Origin: Legionella cherrii
GTDB taxonomy: Bacteria > Pseudomonadota > Gammaproteobacteria > Legionellales > Legionellaceae
Direction: 5' to 3'
NCBI RefSeq assembly: GCF_900635815.1
Contig: NZ_LR134173.1
Location: forward strand, 1-64,000
DNA length: 64,000 nucleotides
Within the stretch, counting starts at the first letter, position 1; each line of letters begins with the position of its first letter. Of this stretch, positions 46,292 to 56,434 are shown piece after piece. The position numbers and the translations under genes are program-made. The notes under the pieces were generated by a model, which was not told the DNA's origin, did no database searches, and saw only the letters and a list, made by a program, of their open reading frames with translations.

Positions 46292-48116
46292 AACAAGACT
46301 CTTTTCCCTGAAACAAACTGCAAGCGCCCTGCTCAGCTCCGGTAAATTGTGACCTTAAACTGGTGAATAATTCTCGACCTGTGCCAAAGTGGAATGCTGG
46401 TTCATGCAAAACAGCTTTGGTTCTTTGTCCTAAGACCTGCTCAGAAACTAATAATTGTAATATACCTTGGTCTGCATCAATTAAAATCATATCCCCTGTT
46501 TCAACTCGAGAAAGCACCTCATTATCTAGCGCTTCTGGCGTAACATGAATTGCAGCGGGAACTTTACCTGAAGCACCTGACATACGCCCGTCAGTGACTA
46601 AAGCAACTTGATATCCTTTATCCATAAGCACACCGAGCTTGGGTGTTAATTGATGCAATTCTGGCATCCCACAGGCTTTAGGTCCTTGAAAGCGAACTAC
46701 AACCACACAATCCTGATTTAACATCCCTTTTTGAAACATCTCCGCAAACTCTTCCTGACTGGAACAAACTACGGCGGGTGCTTCAATCTTACTTTTTCCT
46801 GGGGCGAGTCCGGAGGTTTTGATTACAGCACGTCCTATATTGCCACTTAAAACTTGTACCCCCCCTTGGGGCTTAAAAGGAGTTTTAGCTGAAATTAATA
46901 CACGCTCATCACTCGAACTAGAAGGGCCAGAAACCCAGAGTAATTGTTCATTGTCCAATATGGGCTGTGCCGTATATCTTTGCAAACCATGTCCCATCAC
47001 CGTATCAACATCTTCATGTAATAGCTCCGCTTCCAAAAGGGTATGGATAAAATAGGCCATACCACCAGCTCTTTGAAAATGATTAATGTCTGCATATCCA
47101 TTAGGATAAATTTTGGCAATTAGGGGAGTAACCGCAGATAATTGAGCAAAATCATCCCAATTGATCGAGTAACCTGCCATACTCGCTATAGCAATCAAAT
47201 GCATCGTATGATTGGTTGAACCACCAGATGCCAACAAAGCGACTATCCCATTAACAATGTTTTTGACATCGAAGATCTTGCCTATGGGCAGATAGTGCTC
47301 ATCCAAATCGGTTAAAGAAAGAATCCGTTGCGCTGCATGCCGAGTTAACGCATCGCGCAATGGAGTATTCGGATTGATAAATGATGAACCCGGAAGTTGC
47401 AACCCCATCGTTTCTATAATCAGTTGGTTGGAATTTGCCGTGCCATAAAAAGTACATGTACCTGCAGAATGATACGAGGCGGCTTCTGCCTCAAGCAGTG
47501 CTTTTTTATCTGTTTTTCCTTCCGCATATAATTGACGGATACGTGCTTTTTCCTCATTTGATATTCCTGAAGGCATAGGACCTGCTGGAATAAAAATAAA
47601 CGGTAAATGGCCAAAACTCAATGCGGCCATTAATAAACCAGGCACAATTTTATCGCAAATACCCAGCATGAGTCCGCCATCAAACATATTATGTGACAGC
47701 CCTACAGCTGCTGACATGGCAATCACATCCCGGCTTAATAAGCTTAACTCCATTCCTGACTGGCCTTGGGTTATCCCATCACACATTGCAGGAACACCCC
47801 CTGCAAATTGTGCGACACCTCCTGCTTCAGAAATAGCCTCTTTAATTAAAGAGGGGTAATTCAGGTAAGGTTGATGTGCAGAAAGCATGTCGTTATAAGC
47901 AGAAACAATAGCAATATTGGCTTTGGTCATACCGCTCAGGTTGGCTTTATCCTGCTTCACACAGGCAGCAAAACCATGCGCTAAATTGCCACAATGCAGT
48001 ATGCTGCGTTGAGGCCCTTTTATACGCGATTTTTCAATATGCTTCAGATATAAATCTCTGGTATGAGTACTGCGTTTACGAATGCGATCAGTAACTTCAG
48101 CTACAACCGGGTGCAT
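46281..48116 (-). CDS. edd: 6-phosphogluconate dehydratase
   Basis: The first committed enzyme of the Entner-Doudoroff pathway, converting 6-phosphogluconate to KDPG. The 611-residue IlvD/Edd family protein shows MCDGITQGQSGMELSL and HNMFDGGLMLGICDKIVPG with iron-sulfur-binding Cys. It also shows ASGGSTNHTMHLIAIA and the C-terminal VTDGRMSGASGKVPAAIHVTPEA. Length equals that of the family. It starts nine bases after pgl. Confidence 0.97.
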   Translation of the reverse strand: MHPVVAEVTDRIRKRSTHTRDLYLKHIEKSRIKGPQRSILHCGNLAHGFAACVKQDKANLSGMTKANIAIVSAYNDMLSAHQPYLNYPSLIKEAISEAGGVAQFAGGVPAMCDGITQGQSGMELSLLSRDVIAMSAAVGLSHNMFDGGLMLGICDKIVPGLLMAALSFGHLPFIFIPAGPMPSGISNEEKARIRQLYAEGKTDKKALLEAEAASYHSAGTCTFYGTANSNQLIIETMGLQLPGSSFINPNTPLRDALTRHAAQRILSLTDLDEHYLPIGKIFDVKNIVNGIVALLASGGSTNHTMHLIAIASMAGYSINWDDFAQLSAVTPLIAKIYPNGYADINHFQRAGGMAYFIHTLLEAELLHEDVDTVMGHGLQRYTAQPILDNEQLLWVSGPSSSSDERVLISAKTPFKPQGGVQVLSGNIGRAVIKTSGLAPGKSKIEAPAVVCSSQEEFAEMFQKGMLNQDCVVVVRFQGPKACGMPELHQLTPKLGVLMDKGYQVALVTDGRMSGASGKVPAAIHVTPEALDNEVLSRVETGDMILIDADQGILQLLVSEQVLGQRTKAVLHEPAFHFGTGRELFTSLRSQFTGAEQGACSLFQGKESCYES

Positions 48117-48125
48117 TTTTTTTCC

Positions 48126-48800
48126 TTAAGGTGCATACAACACCTGAACATTGGCATCTGCATTATTTAAAAAAGCACTAACTGGCATAACTCTGGGATC
48201 GTGCTCTGCCATTGCTTGATGCAACACAGCCAGTTTTTTGTGGCCTAATAAATGAAAAAAAATCACGCGACTATTTAACAATCTTTTTTTAGATAAGCTT
48301 ATTCGTTGATGAGATGCTTTTTGGGGAGTAACACGAAGTACTGCTGCCGCATTATCATCTAACCCTTTATCAAGCTCATCCGAGCAAGGAAATAAAGATG
48401 CGGTATGTCCATCTTCCCCCATCCCTAAAACTACTGCATCAAAAGTCGGTAAAGAGGCAATGAGGTGCTCAATTTGTTCTAGCGAGTGCCCTTCGTTATA
48501 TAAACTCAGGAAATGAGCTTTGGATGCGTGATTCTGAAGTAAAAACTGTCGAACCAAATGTTCATTTCGCTCGGAATCATGAGCAGGAACACAACGTTCG
48601 TCAGCCAGAGTTATTGTAACTTTATTCCAGGGAATATCTGTTTTTGCCAAGGCCTTAAATAAATCGATAGGAGTTTTTCCACCTGAAACTACTAGATAAG
48701 CATGACCTCGCAGATTGACCGCATCACCGAGAATCTGCTTTAGCCGGTTAGCTAAGTCTTCTGTTAATAAAGGCGCTTCACTAAAACTATGTAACTGCAT
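48126..48800 (-). CDS. pgl: 6-phosphogluconolactonase
   Basis: Hydrolyses 6-phosphogluconolactone from Zwf. The 224-residue product has the NagB/DevB-type segments [26 protein letters not shown], and [14 protein letters not shown] with the catalytic His. I chose the ATG at 48800 ([10 protein letters not shown]) because it overlaps the zwf stop by only 14 bases. An ATG ten codons earlier would add a non-family extension. Confidence 0.93.
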   Translation of the reverse strand: MQLHSFSEAPLLTEDLANRLKQILGDAVNLRGHAYLVVSGGKTPIDLFKALAKTDIPWNKVTITLADERCVPAHDSERNEHLVRQFLLQNHASKAHFLSLYNEGHSLEQIEHLIASLPTFDAVVLGMGEDGHTASLFPCSDELDKGLDDNAAAVLRVTPQKASHQRISLSKKRLLNSRVIFFHLLGHKKLAVLHQAMAEHDPRVMPVSAFLNNADANVQVLYAP

Positions 48801-50274
48801 TTTGTTCACCCCATACATGTGCTTTGCCATTGTATAAACGAATTACTTCCAAAGGCCCCCAAGTTCCTGATGGATAAGTATAGAGAGGGGTATCTTGTCT
48901 TTCCCATGCTTGCTTGATTTCATCAATCCATTGCCAGGCTTGCTCAACTTCTTCACGACTAACAAACAGATATTGATGGCCTAACATTACTTCCAACAAC
49001 AACCGTTCATAAGCATCTGCAATTCTTTGTGAATTAAAAAGGTGATTGAAATTTAAATCCAACTTACTGTCCCTTAATTGCATGCTTTCACTAAGGCCAG
49101 GGACTTTATTCATCATTCGTAGCTCCACCCCCTCATCAGGTTGTAGACGAATAATGAGCTGATTCGGAGACAAGTCCTGTTTTAATTGTTTGAAAATGTT
49201 ATATGGTTGTGGTTTAAAATAAATCACTACTTCACTTTGTTTTTTTGATAATCTTTTACCCGTCAATAAATAAAAAGGAACACCTGACCAGCGCCAATTA
49301 TCAATATAGGCTTTAATCGCAACAAAAGTCTCCGTGGTTGACTTTTTGTAAGCCCCCTCTTCCTCCAAATATCCAAGTGTCTGTTGACCTCTAATTACGT
49401 TTCCCACATATTGAGCTCGCACGGTATGATCATGCACATGCGTATCTGAAATAGGCCGTAATGATTTTAATACTTTTAATTTTTCACTACGAATACAATC
49501 GGCATCAAGACTCATTGGCGGCTCCATGGCCAAAAGCGATAGGATTTGTAGTAAATGATTTTGCAACATGTCTCTTACTTGGCCTGATTTATCATAATAG
49601 GCCCATCGTCCTTCTACACCAACTTCTTCAGCCACGCTAATTTCGACTTTATCAATCGCTTGGTGGTCCCAATTTGAGGAAAAAATTGCATTTGCAAAGC
49701 GGAGTACTAAAAGGTTCAGTACCGTTTCTTTACCTAAATAATGATCAATTCGATAAATTTGACTTTCAGCAAAAAAATGGGCCACTTCGTTATTAATGGC
49801 AATCGATGAAGGCAAGTCATGGCCAATCGGTTTTTCTAAAACCACCCGCGATGGTTGATTGGTTAAGCCTATACTGGAGAGGCCTTGGCATGTTTGAGCA
49901 TAGAGTGATGGAGGAATTGCAAAATAGGAAATGGGTATTCGCTCTTCAGGATTCACATAATCGATTATTTTTGCAAAATCTTCAGATTGGGTTAAGTCAA
50001 TCTGGCAATAAGTTATGCGCTCCACAAGGCGTGACCAAACTCGTTCATCCAGTCCCTCACTTATAAAAGTCTGCATTTTAGATTTCATTAACTCGGTGAA
50101 CTCAGTTAATGTTAACGAATCACGTGCACAACTAATTATACGTGTATGGGCATGAAGCAAATCAGCACATTCCAGCTGATACAAAGCAGGAAATAATTTA
50201 CGACAAGACAGATCCCCCAAGGCACCGAATATAATTAAATCACAAGGATATTGTGCAGCGACTTCTTCGATCAT
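48787..50274 (-). CDS. zwf: Glucose-6-phosphate 1-dehydrogenase
   Basis: Oxidises glucose-6-phosphate to the lactone, producing NADPH or NADH. The 495-residue product has the N-terminal nucleotide-binding FGALGDLSCRKLFPALYQL, EKPIGHD, the signature RIDHYLGKETV around the active-site His, and VPFYLLTGKRL. It is the first gene of the run zwf-pgl-edd-glk-eda-transporter. In Legionella this pathway carries glucose carbon during intracellular growth. Confidence 0.97.
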   Translation of the reverse strand: MIEEVAAQYPCDLIIFGALGDLSCRKLFPALYQLECADLLHAHTRIISCARDSLTLTEFTELMKSKMQTFISEGLDERVWSRLVERITYCQIDLTQSEDFAKIIDYVNPEERIPISYFAIPPSLYAQTCQGLSSIGLTNQPSRVVLEKPIGHDLPSSIAINNEVAHFFAESQIYRIDHYLGKETVLNLLVLRFANAIFSSNWDHQAIDKVEISVAEEVGVEGRWAYYDKSGQVRDMLQNHLLQILSLLAMEPPMSLDADCIRSEKLKVLKSLRPISDTHVHDHTVRAQYVGNVIRGQQTLGYLEEEGAYKKSTTETFVAIKAYIDNWRWSGVPFYLLTGKRLSKKQSEVVIYFKPQPYNIFKQLKQDLSPNQLIIRLQPDEGVELRMMNKVPGLSESMQLRDSKLDLNFNHLFNSQRIADAYERLLLEVMLGHQYLFVSREEVEQAWQWIDEIKQAWERQDTPLYTYPSGTWGPLEVIRLYNGKAHVWGEQNAVT

Positions 50275-50685
50275 GTTTATCCTAAATCAATCGTCTTTTA
50301 GAGGTTCAATACTAAATTGAAAGATAGTCCAGATCAACCCAAATCAAGATTATCTTCAAGGTCTGCACATGAAACCATTTTTGCTATCTAAGTTCTGCGT
50401 ATAAACCGGGGAACCTAGACAAATGTAATTTTTTCATACGTCGCCGCTATGATCTTGAAAAAGAAGTTGCAATTTATACGAAACAGTTTAATGTGCTGCA
50501 TTTTCAGGATCATTTCCAAGAAATTTGGGTATATTATTGCAAAACCTCATTTTTATGCTATATGAAGTAAATAAGGTAGCAGTTCGCTTCTGCCGGATAT
50601 CCTATGGCTTAGCTTTGGAGCGATGACTTAGATGAGTAGTTGTTGCAGTACTGACCTTAACCTAAATCATTATTAGGAGAAGCAG
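50275..50685. other. Intergenic region between divergent zwf and HTH gene
   Basis: This 411-base spacer should hold the promoters of zwf (minus) and the small HTH gene (plus). An AGGAG ribosome-binding site lies just before 50686. On the minus strand, TTGATT and TATCTT near 50320-50350 are a possible but poorly spaced promoter. I see no coding region or clear operator. Confidence 0.4.
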
Positions 50686-50922
50686 ATGCTTAATAAGAGA
50701 TTTTCAGAAAGACTAAATAAAGAACTTGATAATATTGGAGCTCCCGAATCTAGTGCAGAACGTATTGAAGTATTATCAAAGCTCGTTAAGATTCCAAAAT
50801 TTAAAGCAGAAGCATTACTGAATGGTGCTACAAATCCTGATGAAAAACTACTCAATGCGTTAGCACAAGAATTTGAAGTGAGTGCTGATTGGTTAGTTGG
50901 CAAAAGTGATTCATCTCATTAA
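50686..50922 (+). CDS. Small XRE/CI-type helix-turn-helix protein
   Basis: The 78-residue product is one HTH domain of the lambda-repressor type: FSERLNKELDNIG, then SSAERIEVLSKLVKIPKFKAEALLNG as the helix-turn-helix region, then LLNALAQEFEVSADWLVGKSD. That last block matches the usual end of such domains. It probably binds DNA as a dimer. It is 83 bases upstream of the zeta-toxin-like gene on the same strand, an arrangement seen in HTH-antitoxin/zeta-toxin pairs, although it lacks the extra antitoxin domain of PezA. Confidence 0.75.
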   Translation: MLNKRFSERLNKELDNIGAPESSAERIEVLSKLVKIPKFKAEALLNGATNPDEKLLNALAQEFEVSADWLVGKSDSSH

Positions 50923-51005
50923 TATTATCTTCAGCTTGTACTCGTATAATACATATATTGGCTATAATTAAATCAAAACACTTATAATTGTGGGATATAT
51001 GTATT

Positions 51006-52760
51006 ATGCAAACACCTATAGATGCATCAATTGTGCGTTCCTTGCAACAACAACTTGATCAATACGACAATCGTGGTCCATTTTGCATAAGCCCTGATGG
51101 AGAAGCACAGTTATACGAAGGTATAGAAAAATATGAAGGAACTCGCTATGCATCAGCTAAATCTTATATAGAAAGATATCATCTAAATATAGACCCTAAT
51201 GCTTCCTCTGATCCCCAGTTTTTTAGAAAAAAATTCATAGATTACATTCAGAATCATCCTTTCCCTCAATATAACGATGACCCTGCAATACGTAAGACCC
51301 GTCCTGAAGAAGCTACTACTACTATGGAACAATTTTTTGGTAAACAAGGTGCTGAATTATACCAACTCGCCTTAGAAGAAGAGATGCATAGCAAAGATTA
51401 CAGGAATGCAGTAGTCATCAAGTCAACCTCTCATTTTGATGGCCCAAAATGGTTAGAACGTCCTGTGGTAGTCGTTGGTGGCCCCTCAGCCTCTGGAAAA
51501 TCTTTTGCAGCACAAGCAGCAGTGGAAAAAGCAAAAGAGTTTTTAGCAGCTGATTATAGTGATATGAGTGGAAATCATGTGATAGCGGCTGATGGAGGAA
51601 TTGTCCGTGAAGTATCGCAAATGCGTAAACTAGTCATCCAACTAGCCAATAATCAAGGATATACAGGTGTTGAAGATTTATATAAAAAATCTAAAAAATA
51701 TATGGAAAGTGTAAAAGACTGTGTCCGTGAAGCAGCATTTTTAAGCCCTGAATTAGGTGTTGTGATTCCTGAAACATTTACAGACCCGTTAAAAGGAAAA
51801 AAACTGCTGAAACAAATTGAAAAGCTAGATAATACAAAACATATTTTTACACGTGTGGTAGGTCACAATGACACTGTATTTAAAAAAGTTGTTGCTTTTA
51901 TGGGCTCAAGAAGAGCATGGAAAACCGATAATTTTAACCAAGAAGCATTAGATTTAAATAAATCCGGTTTAGCAGAATCCAAGGCATATGGCAAAGGCGG
52001 GTTTAAATGGGGTAAATTTTTCTCTAAAGAAGCTGAGGACTGGTTTAGACATAAGAGTAAAGATAAATTATATATGCACATCACGAATGATCTCATTCTT
52101 TTGAAACCCGATCCCAATCAACCAGGAAATTGGATTGATGCAAACCAAAACGATGACGGGGCACGCCTATTCTCTGAAAAGGCCTATAAAGAATGGAAAG
52201 CCTTGACTTCTGGACCTGATCCTGATGCTGCTCTTTCTCCTAAACCCAGCCTTATCGACTATTGCAAGGCACATTCAAAATCTCAAATTACAACATCGCC
52301 ACAAATCGACTTTCTCGTCGCCCAAAAAAAAGTGGAACAAAAAATAGCTTTAGGCCATCAAAAAATTAATAAGTTAATGACTCAAACACCTGTTAACGAA
52401 GAAAAAATTAGGTGCCTAAAAACGAGAGAAGCCTTGTTAGAAGGCATTATGAACTTTTCATTAAAAAATTTGGATCGTTTGGAAGATATCGGACAAATGA
52501 AAGCTCAGGTTGAAGAGCAGCTGTTTACTCTAAGAATAGACCATAACGCGAAAAAAATTCTTAGCAAAAGAACAATGAATACAGTCAATGAATTTATAGA
52601 AACACTGGATAAGGCAACTAAAGAATTCGAAAATAATCCAAACTTCTATGAAAAGAGCAACAATACGGTCTTCTTTAAACGGAAATATAATGAAGTTTTA
52701 AAACAACTTGAAAATATCGATCAGCAAGAAGAGCAAACTACCCCGAACGGTCCGTTTTAA
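51006..52760 (+). CDS. Zeta-toxin-like P-loop kinase-fold protein, effector or toxin candidate
   Basis: The 584-residue product has a Walker A in VVVVGGPSASGKSFAAQAA (about residues 155-175). Further conserved-looking blocks are VIAADGGIVREVSQMRK and LGVVIPETFTD, consistent with the zeta-toxin/P-loop kinase fold. An N-terminal domain of about 150 residues and a charged, coiled-coil-like C-terminal third (about 430-570) flank it. No signal peptide is present. In Legionella, zeta-like domains occur in Dot/Icm effector candidates, and the size and extra domains favour an effector over a classical toxin. I prefer the ATG at 51006 to a TTG six codons earlier. No strong ribosome-binding site is visible. 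Confidence 0.6.
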   Translation: MQTPIDASIVRSLQQQLDQYDNRGPFCISPDGEAQLYEGIEKYEGTRYASAKSYIERYHLNIDPNASSDPQFFRKKFIDYIQNHPFPQYNDDPAIRKTRPEEATTTMEQFFGKQGAELYQLALEEEMHSKDYRNAVVIKSTSHFDGPKWLERPVVVVGGPSASGKSFAAQAAVEKAKEFLAADYSDMSGNHVIAADGGIVREVSQMRKLVIQLANNQGYTGVEDLYKKSKKYMESVKDCVREAAFLSPELGVVIPETFTDPLKGKKLLKQIEKLDNTKHIFTRVVGHNDTVFKKVVAFMGSRRAWKTDNFNQEALDLNKSGLAESKAYGKGGFKWGKFFSKEAEDWFRHKSKDKLYMHITNDLILLKPDPNQPGNWIDANQNDDGARLFSEKAYKEWKALTSGPDPDAALSPKPSLIDYCKAHSKSQITTSPQIDFLVAQKKVEQKIALGHQKINKLMTQTPVNEEKIRCLKTREALLEGIMNFSLKNLDRLEDIGQMKAQVEEQLFTLRIDHNAKKILSKRTMNTVNEFIETLDKATKEFENNPNFYEKSNNTVFFKRKYNEVLKQLENIDQQEEQTTPNGPF

Positions 52761-52864
52761 TCATTCCGGATTGCTTACCAATCCTGAGCCTTTGGCCCAG
52801 GAACGGCCTTTTTCATTCAATCGTGTTGAAAATCGACCGTTCACAAGTTCGCTTCCTATCTGAC

Positions 52865-53968
52865 CTATAACTCCTGAAGTGCATTCAATAAATTATCTAT
52901 ATCTTTTTCATTATTATAGTAATGCAAGGAAACTCTAATACCGCCATCGCGTTGAGTTACCCAGACATTATGGCTTTCCAGGAGTTTCATGATTTTATCT
53001 AACTCTTGGAAAGGCCCTAACTGTACGATACCTGAGCGACATTGCTTCTCAGTATTTGAAAGTACAGGAATATTGAATTGACGTAATCGTTCTATTAAAT
53101 AATCAGTAAGAGATGTAATACGCGCTGCGATATTTGAAATACCAATTTCTTCAATCAGATCAAGTGCCGCATTAAAACCGGAAAAAATAGTCATATTATC
53201 CCAGCCCAATTCAAAAACTCGAGCAGATTGATAAAATTGACAGCTTCCATCAAAGTTCATCGCAGACTGTACACTTCTCCATCCGATTAAAGCGGGAGTC
53301 AATTTTTTAAAGAAGTCTGGATGAATATAGATAAATGCTATTCCTTCACCACAGCACATCCACTTATAACAAGAACAAACTAATGCATCAATTCCTTGCT
53401 TTTTAACATCGATAGGGAATGCACCAATTCCTTGAGTTCCATTCACAATAAAATGCGCGTCTTTTTTTAAGTGCTTAATTTGTTCCAAATTAAGTTTATA
53501 ACCATTAGCATAATGGACGTAACTGGCAACAATTGAAGAAATTCTTTCATCTTCTTGTTGAGCAGAATCTAACCGTGCAGCAAGATCCGCAGCTGAATCA
53601 GTCCATTTTACTGAATGTCCAGCATTTTCCCAAGGTAAAATCGATGAAGAAAAATCATTTTTTACAAGCAAAACAGAATCTTCACGGGGGAGCGAATGAG
53701 CTAATGCGTTCATACCGAATGAAACACTAGGAATAAAAGCAATATGCTCTTTTTCTGCATTAATCAATTGAGCAATTTTTTCTCGACATGTTTCCATCAG
53801 CTGAATGTTGTCACCAAAAATTCTTCCCCCATTCAATGCCAGTGATTGGTATCGGTCAGTCACTGCCTGAAGTGCTTGCTTTGATAAAGCCCCCCCTCCA
53901 GCTGTCATAAAATAGGTTTGTTGATTTACAACAGGAAACAGTTCTCGGTATTTTTCCCAATTTATCAT
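52865..53968 (-). CDS. Class V PLP-dependent aminotransferase-like enzyme
   Basis: The 367-residue product resembles cysteine desulfurase/isopenicillin N epimerase-type PLP enzymes. HIAFIPSVSFGMNALAH marks the cofactor phosphate region, and NGTQGIGAFPIDV holds the Asp/Gln region that positions the pyridine ring. The Schiff-base Lys is in CSCYKWMCCGEGIAFIYI. It lacks the C-terminal active-site Cys loop typical of SufS. It is the last gene of the cyclodipeptide-synthase operon, four bases after the adenylating enzyme. It could perform transamination, epimerisation or C-S/C-N lyase chemistry on an amino acid or on the cluster intermediate. Confidence 0.82.
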   Translation of the reverse strand: MINWEKYRELFPVVNQQTYFMTAGGGALSKQALQAVTDRYQSLALNGGRIFGDNIQLMETCREKIAQLINAEKEHIAFIPSVSFGMNALAHSLPREDSVLLVKNDFSSSILPWENAGHSVKWTDSAADLAARLDSAQQEDERISSIVASYVHYANGYKLNLEQIKHLKKDAHFIVNGTQGIGAFPIDVKKQGIDALVCSCYKWMCCGEGIAFIYIHPDFFKKLTPALIGWRSVQSAMNFDGSCQFYQSARVFELGWDNMTIFSGFNAALDLIEEIGISNIAARITSLTDYLIERLRQFNIPVLSNTEKQCRSGIVQLGPFQELDKIMKLLESHNVWVTQRDGGIRVSLHYYNNEKDIDNLLNALQEL

Positions 53969-53972
53969 TATC

Positions 53973-55310
53973 TTATAACCCTTCTTCGCAACAATAATTT
54001 AACTCCAGCCGTTCTTTAGCCTCTTCTTCACTCATACCGTCTAAAACGTAAAGAGTTCCTGCCTTAGTTTTTGCAATCCCTAATTTATTGGCGAGTTGAC
54101 CGGGCATAAAAACATGGATATGTTCAACAGCAATAGACAATTGATGCAAAATATCTGTTTTTAGTTGTTGAATTAATGCTGAAATTTGTGCTGAATCTAA
54201 ATTGTTTAATAATTCAATTCTCAATTCAACGGCACCACCTCGTGTAATAATTTGGTAATCACAGGCAATTTGATCATATTGAAATAGAATATTTTCAATT
54301 TCTATAGGAAAAGCTGAATTTCCAGTGGTTTTACACTGAATTAAATCTGCAGCTCGCCCCATCGCATTGATCACTGGAGTAGAATACTCACAACCACAGT
54401 CATTTTGTAATTTACCAAAATCACCCGTTTTATAACGTAACAGTGGCATATGATTTTTATGGGTATTGGTTAAAACGATATTGCCTAATTCTCCCTCATT
54501 CTTTATTGGTGTATTAAAATCATCTTCTAATAATTCAATAATCAAATAAGGTTTTGAAGGTAAATGATACTGATGTTTACTGCATGATACTAAACCACCA
54601 CTATCAAGTTCCGTTAATCCATAAACTCCATGAACAGTTGCTCCTCCATATAGCTTACTGATACGAGCAAATTTAGCTTGGGAGATAATTTCCCCTGTTA
54701 AAATAATTTTTTTAATTGAAGATGTTGCCGGATCAATACCTTGTGCACGCATTGCCTCCGCGTAACGCAGGGTTTCTAATGGGCGAGCAATAAGTAGCTC
54801 AGGCTTCATACGAGCAAAAATTTCCAACATTTTTCTAGGTGAGCACAGATGAGTCTTTACTCCAGTGGGAATAGCCATAATCCCTAATTGGTTTAACGCA
54901 GCAAAATATTTTAAGCCAATAGGATTCATTTCAAAAGGTAATGCAATCACAGCACTTTTAACTTCGGTTTTATCTAAAGCGAGCCATTCGTATATAAAAT
55001 TTGCAAATTCTCGACTGCGTTCTGGACCTAAATCAGGAATAACAGGAAATGGATTGCCTGAAGTACCGCTTGTTTCAAAATAAGCAGGAGGTCTTTTGGC
55101 AAGTGCTTCATCAACAAGGACAGAAATTCCAGGATATTTTTTATCAAGGGTTGGGAAATGCCGAAGATCACTTAAATCATTAATTGAATCTGGAACGTTC
55201 TTGTAGGTGTTTTTATAAAATGCAAAATTCTCTTTTACATATTGAATCAAATCGTTAAAGCGATTACACAATACTTCTTGATCACTTTTGCTTAAAAATA
55301 TACTCGACAT
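53973..55310 (-). CDS. PaaK-like acyl/aryl-adenylating enzyme
   Basis: The 445-residue product belongs to the phenylacetate-CoA-ligase branch of ANL adenylating enzymes. The phosphate loop is YFETSGTSGNPFPV (about residues 78-91). VHGVYGLTELDSGG contains the substrate/adenylate region, LLRYKTGDFGKL holds the conserved Asp, and a C-terminal lid domain follows. It activates a carboxylate with ATP, either to a CoA thioester or for direct transfer. No carrier-protein gene is visible nearby. It is third in the operon, 63 bases after the oxygenase, and is a core tailoring or loading enzyme of the putative cluster. Confidence 0.85.
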   Translation of the reverse strand: MSSIFLSKSDQEVLCNRFNDLIQYVKENFAFYKNTYKNVPDSINDLSDLRHFPTLDKKYPGISVLVDEALAKRPPAYFETSGTSGNPFPVIPDLGPERSREFANFIYEWLALDKTEVKSAVIALPFEMNPIGLKYFAALNQLGIMAIPTGVKTHLCSPRKMLEIFARMKPELLIARPLETLRYAEAMRAQGIDPATSSIKKIILTGEIISQAKFARISKLYGGATVHGVYGLTELDSGGLVSCSKHQYHLPSKPYLIIELLEDDFNTPIKNEGELGNIVLTNTHKNHMPLLRYKTGDFGKLQNDCGCEYSTPVINAMGRAADLIQCKTTGNSAFPIEIENILFQYDQIACDYQIITRGGAVELRIELLNNLDSAQISALIQQLKTDILHQLSIAVEHIHVFMPGQLANKLGIAKTKAGTLYVLDGMSEEEAKERLELNYCCEEGL

Positions 55311-55373
55311 AGTAACCCCAAAAAATTGAATAAATTACTTCCATGTTTCATTGAAGCGTTCAATATGTTGATG

Positions 55374-56369
55374 CTATGCATCCGCTAATGCTTCTTTGTC
55401 CTTGGCACCTATGCTGTAATTATTTTTGATCTGCATCATTAAGAAATCAGCATATTCCATTGGTTCAAATATTGGCTTTTTCTCAGTATTAACCGGTGCT
55501 ATTACCGCATGAGGATCCGGTTCAAAAAATAGTGGAATAGAATATCTTTCTTTCCCAGAAACATTAATTACGCGATGTGGTGTTGAAATATATTCGCCGT
55601 TACTGAGGCGATGCATCATATCTCCAGTATTTAAAATAAAGGCTCCGTCTAGAGGAGGTACATCCAACCAGGTACCATCACATTGTTTCACTTGTAACCC
55701 ACCCACTGAATCTTGAGCTAACAAAGTCAATGCCCCCCAATCAGTATGAGGTGCAATTCCATATTGATGCTCAGGAATTACTTCAGGTTGTGCTGGATAA
55801 TATTGCAAGCGTAAGAAAGTGGTTGGCTTGATAAAAAATTTATCTAATTCATAATAATTCTGATTTAATGATAGGGAAAAAACACGAATTAAGTTACGCA
55901 ATAGGAGTAAAACATTTTCACGATAATGTAGTAATACATTCTTAAAATCAGGCAATAAATGTTCTGAAGGCCACTGATTAGGTCCAGCAAGATTAATACC
56001 TAATTTATAATCTTCATCTGTATCGGGCACATCATGACCCAATATAAATGCGGCGCTTTGATTAGGTATCATCGTTTCACCTAAAGTTGATAACTTAAAA
56101 CGAGATCCTTGAATGGCCATATACCCGCGGAAAAATTGGTTTTGCTTTATTTTTAACTTTTCTTCTTCAGGCAAATGGTGAAATAATCTTGATTGTTCAA
56201 AAATCGTATCAAACATATGTTGAGAAATCCCATGATTAATAACATATGCGAAACCAATATTGGTATATACTTCTTTAAACTGCTGGGCTAAAGCGTGTAA
56301 ATCATGTATTGAACGAGCAGTAAAAAGGGCTGAAACATCAATTATTGGGATTTGGCTCACTTTTATCAT
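55374..56369 (-). CDS. 2-oxoglutarate/Fe(II) oxygenase, isopenicillin-N-synthase-like
   Basis: The 331-residue product has the N-terminal DIOX_N-type region (IPIIDVSALF, GFAYVINHGISQ). The jelly-roll core has iron ligands in APHTDWGALTLL (His-x-Asp) and STPHRVIN (distal His), plus RYSIPLFFEPD with the Arg that binds 2-oxoglutarate. Such enzymes hydroxylate, desaturate or cyclise small molecules. It is second in the operon, after the cyclodipeptide-synthase-like gene, so an amino-acid-derived or diketopiperazine substrate is plausible. Confidence 0.88.
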   Translation of the reverse strand: MIKVSQIPIIDVSALFTARSIHDLHALAQQFKEVYTNIGFAYVINHGISQHMFDTIFEQSRLFHHLPEEEKLKIKQNQFFRGYMAIQGSRFKLSTLGETMIPNQSAAFILGHDVPDTDEDYKLGINLAGPNQWPSEHLLPDFKNVLLHYRENVLLLLRNLIRVFSLSLNQNYYELDKFFIKPTTFLRLQYYPAQPEVIPEHQYGIAPHTDWGALTLLAQDSVGGLQVKQCDGTWLDVPPLDGAFILNTGDMMHRLSNGEYISTPHRVINVSGKERYSIPLFFEPDPHAVIAPVNTEKKPIFEPMEYADFLMMQIKNNYSIGAKDKEALADA

Positions 56370-56434
56370 AAAAATTCCTTAAAAACCGCCTATAACAAAA
56401 CAATATTTGGTAAAAATGCCCTCCCTAACATTTT

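Noticed and set aside
52741-52864. Possible terminator from the AACGG segments after the zeta-like gene
   Set aside because: Pairing is imperfect and the segments are too far apart for a standard terminator.
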